From: Lentibacillus populi
GTDB taxonomy: Bacteria; Bacillota; Bacilli; Bacillales; Amphibacillaceae
Reading direction: 5' to 3'
NCBI GenBank assembly: GCA_014642895.1
Contig: BMJD01000037.1
Location: 1-41,813, forward strand
Length of the DNA: 41,813 bases
Below, in pieces: positions 40,118-41,813 of this stretch (position 1 is the first letter of the stretch; every line of letters starts with the position of its first letter). Both the position numbers and the translations under genes were made by a program. The notes under the pieces were generated by a model. That model was not told the origin of the DNA, did not search any database, and saw only the letters and a program-made list of their open reading frames with translations.

Positions 40118-40936
40118 TTGAACATTATAACAATAGGAGATAATGTAGTTGATTGCTATTTAGATAGAGACGAATATTTTCCAGGCGGAAACGCGGTTAA
40201 TGTAGCGGTTAATTGTAAAAGATCTGGTGCAGAAAAGGTTGGCTATATTGGCGTGTTTGCAACCGACGATAAAGCAGACCATCTAAAATATGCACTAGGC
40301 CTGGAGGGGGTAAATTATAACCTGTCACGGGTTGTTAAGGGAGTCAGCGGACAGCCCAAAGTGAATTTGACGAATGATGGAGACAGGGTATTTGTAAGTA
40401 GTCCCCAAAATACAGTTCAGCACAAAGTGAAACTGAGACTGGTAGAGGAAGACTATGAATATATTGACCAATTCGATATCTGCCATACGAGTTGTTATTC
40501 CTTTCTGGAAGAGGAGCTACCGAAGCTTTCCAGGCATATTAAAGTCTCATTTGATTTCTCGGAGAATTATAATTGGGAGTATCTCGAAAAGGTGTGCCCA
40601 CATATTTCCATTGGGTTTTTCTCAGGTGCTAGTCTAACAGACGCCGAAATAGAATCTTTAATCAAAAAACTTTCAGAGTATGACCTGGAAACCATTGGAA
40701 TTACCAGAGGGAGTAAACCAGCAATCTTCATCCATAATGGAAATCGGTACTTACAGGAAGTGGATAATGTGGAGGTCATTGATACAATGGGTGCTGGAGA
40801 CAGTTTCATAGGCGGATTTTTAACTGATTATTTTACAAATAAAGATATAAAGAAAGCATTGCAATTTGCTGCAAAAAGATCCGGTGTCACTTGTGGTTTT
40901 TATGGAGGATTTGGATATCCGAAAGAAATGAAATGA
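40118..40936 (+). CDS. frlD: Fructoselysine 6-kinase-like PfkB-family kinase, 272 aa
   Basis: A cytoplasmic kinase that phosphorylates fructosamines (Amadori products such as fructose-asparagine or fructoselysine) at C6 with ATP. The opening TIGDNVVDCYLDRDEYFPGGNAVNVAV is characteristic of FrlD, and DTMGAGDSFIGGF near residue 222 is the PfkB catalytic signature. Length is normal. The start is TTG 40118 behind AAAGGATG. It is separated by 18 bases from the permease fragment. Without a deglycase (FrlB) and a transporter in the window, its product would need enzymes encoded elsewhere, or the gene may be a leftover. Confidence 0.87.
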   Translation: MNIITIGDNVVDCYLDRDEYFPGGNAVNVAVNCKRSGAEKVGYIGVFATDDKADHLKYALGLEGVNYNLSRVVKGVSGQPKVNLTNDGDRVFVSSPQNTVQHKVKLRLVEEDYEYIDQFDICHTSCYSFLEEELPKLSRHIKVSFDFSENYNWEYLEKVCPHISIGFFSGASLTDAEIESLIKKLSEYDLETIGITRGSKPAIFIHNGNRYLQEVDNVEVIDTMGAGDSFIGGFLTDYFTNKDIKKALQFAAKRSGVTCGFYGGFGYPKEMK

Positions 40937-40990
40937 TGGTGGCTTCCTTTTCGATTAAAGGATAATAATTCTAGGAATAATAATCAATTC

Positions 40991-41006
40991 TGTTATAATT
41001 ATTACA
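40991..41006 (+). promoter_or_regulatory. Promoter -10 with overlapping near-palindrome
   Basis: TATAAT (40994-40999) lies inside TGTTATAATTATTACA, which is palindromic except for one pair. The -35 is not clear. The site is 55 bases before the GntR gene and could be where that regulator represses itself. Confidence 0.45.
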
Positions 41007-41060
41007 GATTCATCATGATAGTTAATCATATTATCTATTAAGAAAAGGTAGCGTGGAAAA

Positions 41061-41813
41061 ATGGCAAATTTTAAAGAAGTAAATAAAGAAAATTCTATCT
41101 TTTTGTATGAACAAATCAAGCTCGGGATCAGAGATATGATCGAAAGGGAAGAAATCAAAAAGGGAGACAGGCTCCCAATTGAAAAGGAATTGTGCGATCA
41201 ATTTAATGCCAGCAGAATAACCGTAAGGAGAGCAGTAAAGGAACTTGAAAGTGAAGGAATCATTGAAGTGATTCACGGTAAAGGAACCTTCGTGAAAGGC
41301 CTCAGACGTCCTATTCACATCCTTGATTTGAAGGGATTTACAGAAGGTCTGTCTTCCTCAGAAAATCACTTCACCAAAGAAGTTATAAGGAAAGAAATCA
41401 TAACAGCAGACGAATTTTTAATGGAAAAGTTTAATCGGGACAGCCCTTTTGAAGTCGTGAAGCTGGTAAGAGTCATCAAAGATGACCACGATGTTTTCAG
41501 TGTTGATTTCGCATACCTGCCTTATGATGTCTATCCAAATATTTTACCGAAGATAGAGGATAATGTTTCTACATTCAGAATCATTCACGATGATTATGGG
41601 GTGAAGTTTAAAAATGCAAAAAAGGATATTGAAGTCTCTCTCCCTACTATGGAAATAAGTAAACTTTTTGATATTTCGAATTCCGATCCGGTTATAAAGG
41701 TAAATAAGGTTATTAACTCAAGTTTCGGAGTAAAAAAATCCGTTCAAACCCATATCAAATCAGGGTTTACTATCAAAAACAAATCAAAAAAATACAAAAA
41801 ACACCCTATTCTT
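41061..41813 (+). CDS. frlR: GntR-family (HutC/UTRA) regulator, probable FrlR, runs to the window edge
   Basis: A transcriptional repressor. The N-terminal winged helix-turn-helix includes GDRLPIEKELCDQFNASRITVRRAVKEL in two halves and HGKGTFVKG as the wing. From about residue 85 a UTRA effector domain follows (VVKLVRVIKDDHDVFSVDFAYLP). B. subtilis FrlR is encoded next to frlD, which supports the name. The last 25 or so codons (from KKSVQTHIKSG) are Lys-rich and unlike the usual UTRA ending. An A7 run at about 41729-41735 makes a frameshift possible. The frame is still open at the edge after 251 codons, already longer than usual. Confidence 0.78.
   Translation, partial: MANFKEVNKENSIFLYEQIKLGIRDMIEREEIKKGDRLPIEKELCDQFNASRITVRRAVKELESEGIIEVIHGKGTFVKGLRRPIHILDLKGFTEGLSSSENHFTKEVIRKEIITADEFLMEKFNRDSPFEVVKLVRVIKDDHDVFSVDFAYLPYDVYPNILPKIEDNVSTFRIIHDDYGVKFKNAKKDIEVSLPTMEISKLFDISNSDPVIKVNKVINSSFGVKKSVQTHIKSGFTIKNKSKKYKKHPIL

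Overview
The window looks like chromosomal DNA of a low-GC, Gram-positive, spore-forming-type bacterium of the Bacillaceae, probably a halotolerant genus related to Oceanobacillus, Virgibacillus or Lentibacillus. This rests on purine-rich Shine-Dalgarno sites, frequent TTG/GTG starts, sigma-A-type promoters, a cre-like box, an S-box riboswitch, FIMAH-tailed secreted enzymes and a very acidic penicillin-binding-protein tail. No rRNA, tRNA, intact transposase or CRISPR array was seen. The genus is an inference.

Layout. (1) 0.1-7.0 kb: an unknown gene, then acyl-CoA ligase, CoA-transferase, SDR and thiolase genes ending at a terminator, then a 3-hydroxyacyl-CoA dehydrogenase. Together they would activate a short-chain or hydroxy acid and cleave it to acetyl-CoA. 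(2) 7.2-15.2 kb: a tripartite tricarboxylate (TTT) transporter, a two-subunit SuyAB/UxaA-type lyase, a D-2-hydroxyacid dehydrogenase, a GntR/FCD regulator and a ComC-type dehydrogenase. The set matches the bacterial 3-sulfolactate pathway: import, racemisation by two opposite-stereospecific dehydrogenases, and desulfonation to pyruvate plus sulfite. Two near-identical operator-like sequences lie just downstream of the two main promoters, and the transporter leader carries a cre-like box. (3) 15.2-20.6 kb: a decayed DUF2326 gene, a SpoIIAA-like gene between inverted repeats, a class A penicillin-binding protein, arrays of 21-nt repeats and an unrecognised gene.

(4) 20.7-23.4 kb: two DUF1433 genes divergent from a lipase with an N-terminal catalytic and a C-terminal helical domain, followed by a small helical protein. 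This resembles the type VII-secreted TslA toxin with its lipoprotein immunity and partner proteins. A truncated second copy of the module lies beside it. (5) 23.6-24.9 kb: a SAM-I riboswitch and a YxjG/YxjH-type methionine synthase-like gene. (6) 26.0-31.0 kb: a PRD-domain PTS activator, fructose-type EIIA, EIIB and EIIC, and a MalY/PatB-type C-S lyase in one apparent operon. (7) 31.4-38.5 kb: two divergent secreted enzymes, an M14 carboxypeptidase and a GH84 N-acetylglucosaminidase, which share a C-terminal FIMAH domain. The GH84 leader carries a BglG/LicT-type RAT overlapping a terminator, so its expression is probably controlled by antitermination.

(8) 38.9-41.8 kb: a 43-residue zinc-ribbon gene, then the remains of a fructosamine (frl) operon: a permease lacking its 5' half, an intact FrlD-type kinase and a GntR/UTRA regulator running off the window. 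Sulfur recurs through the window (sulfolactate, S-box gene, C-S lyase), but a functional link between these loci is only a suggestion.
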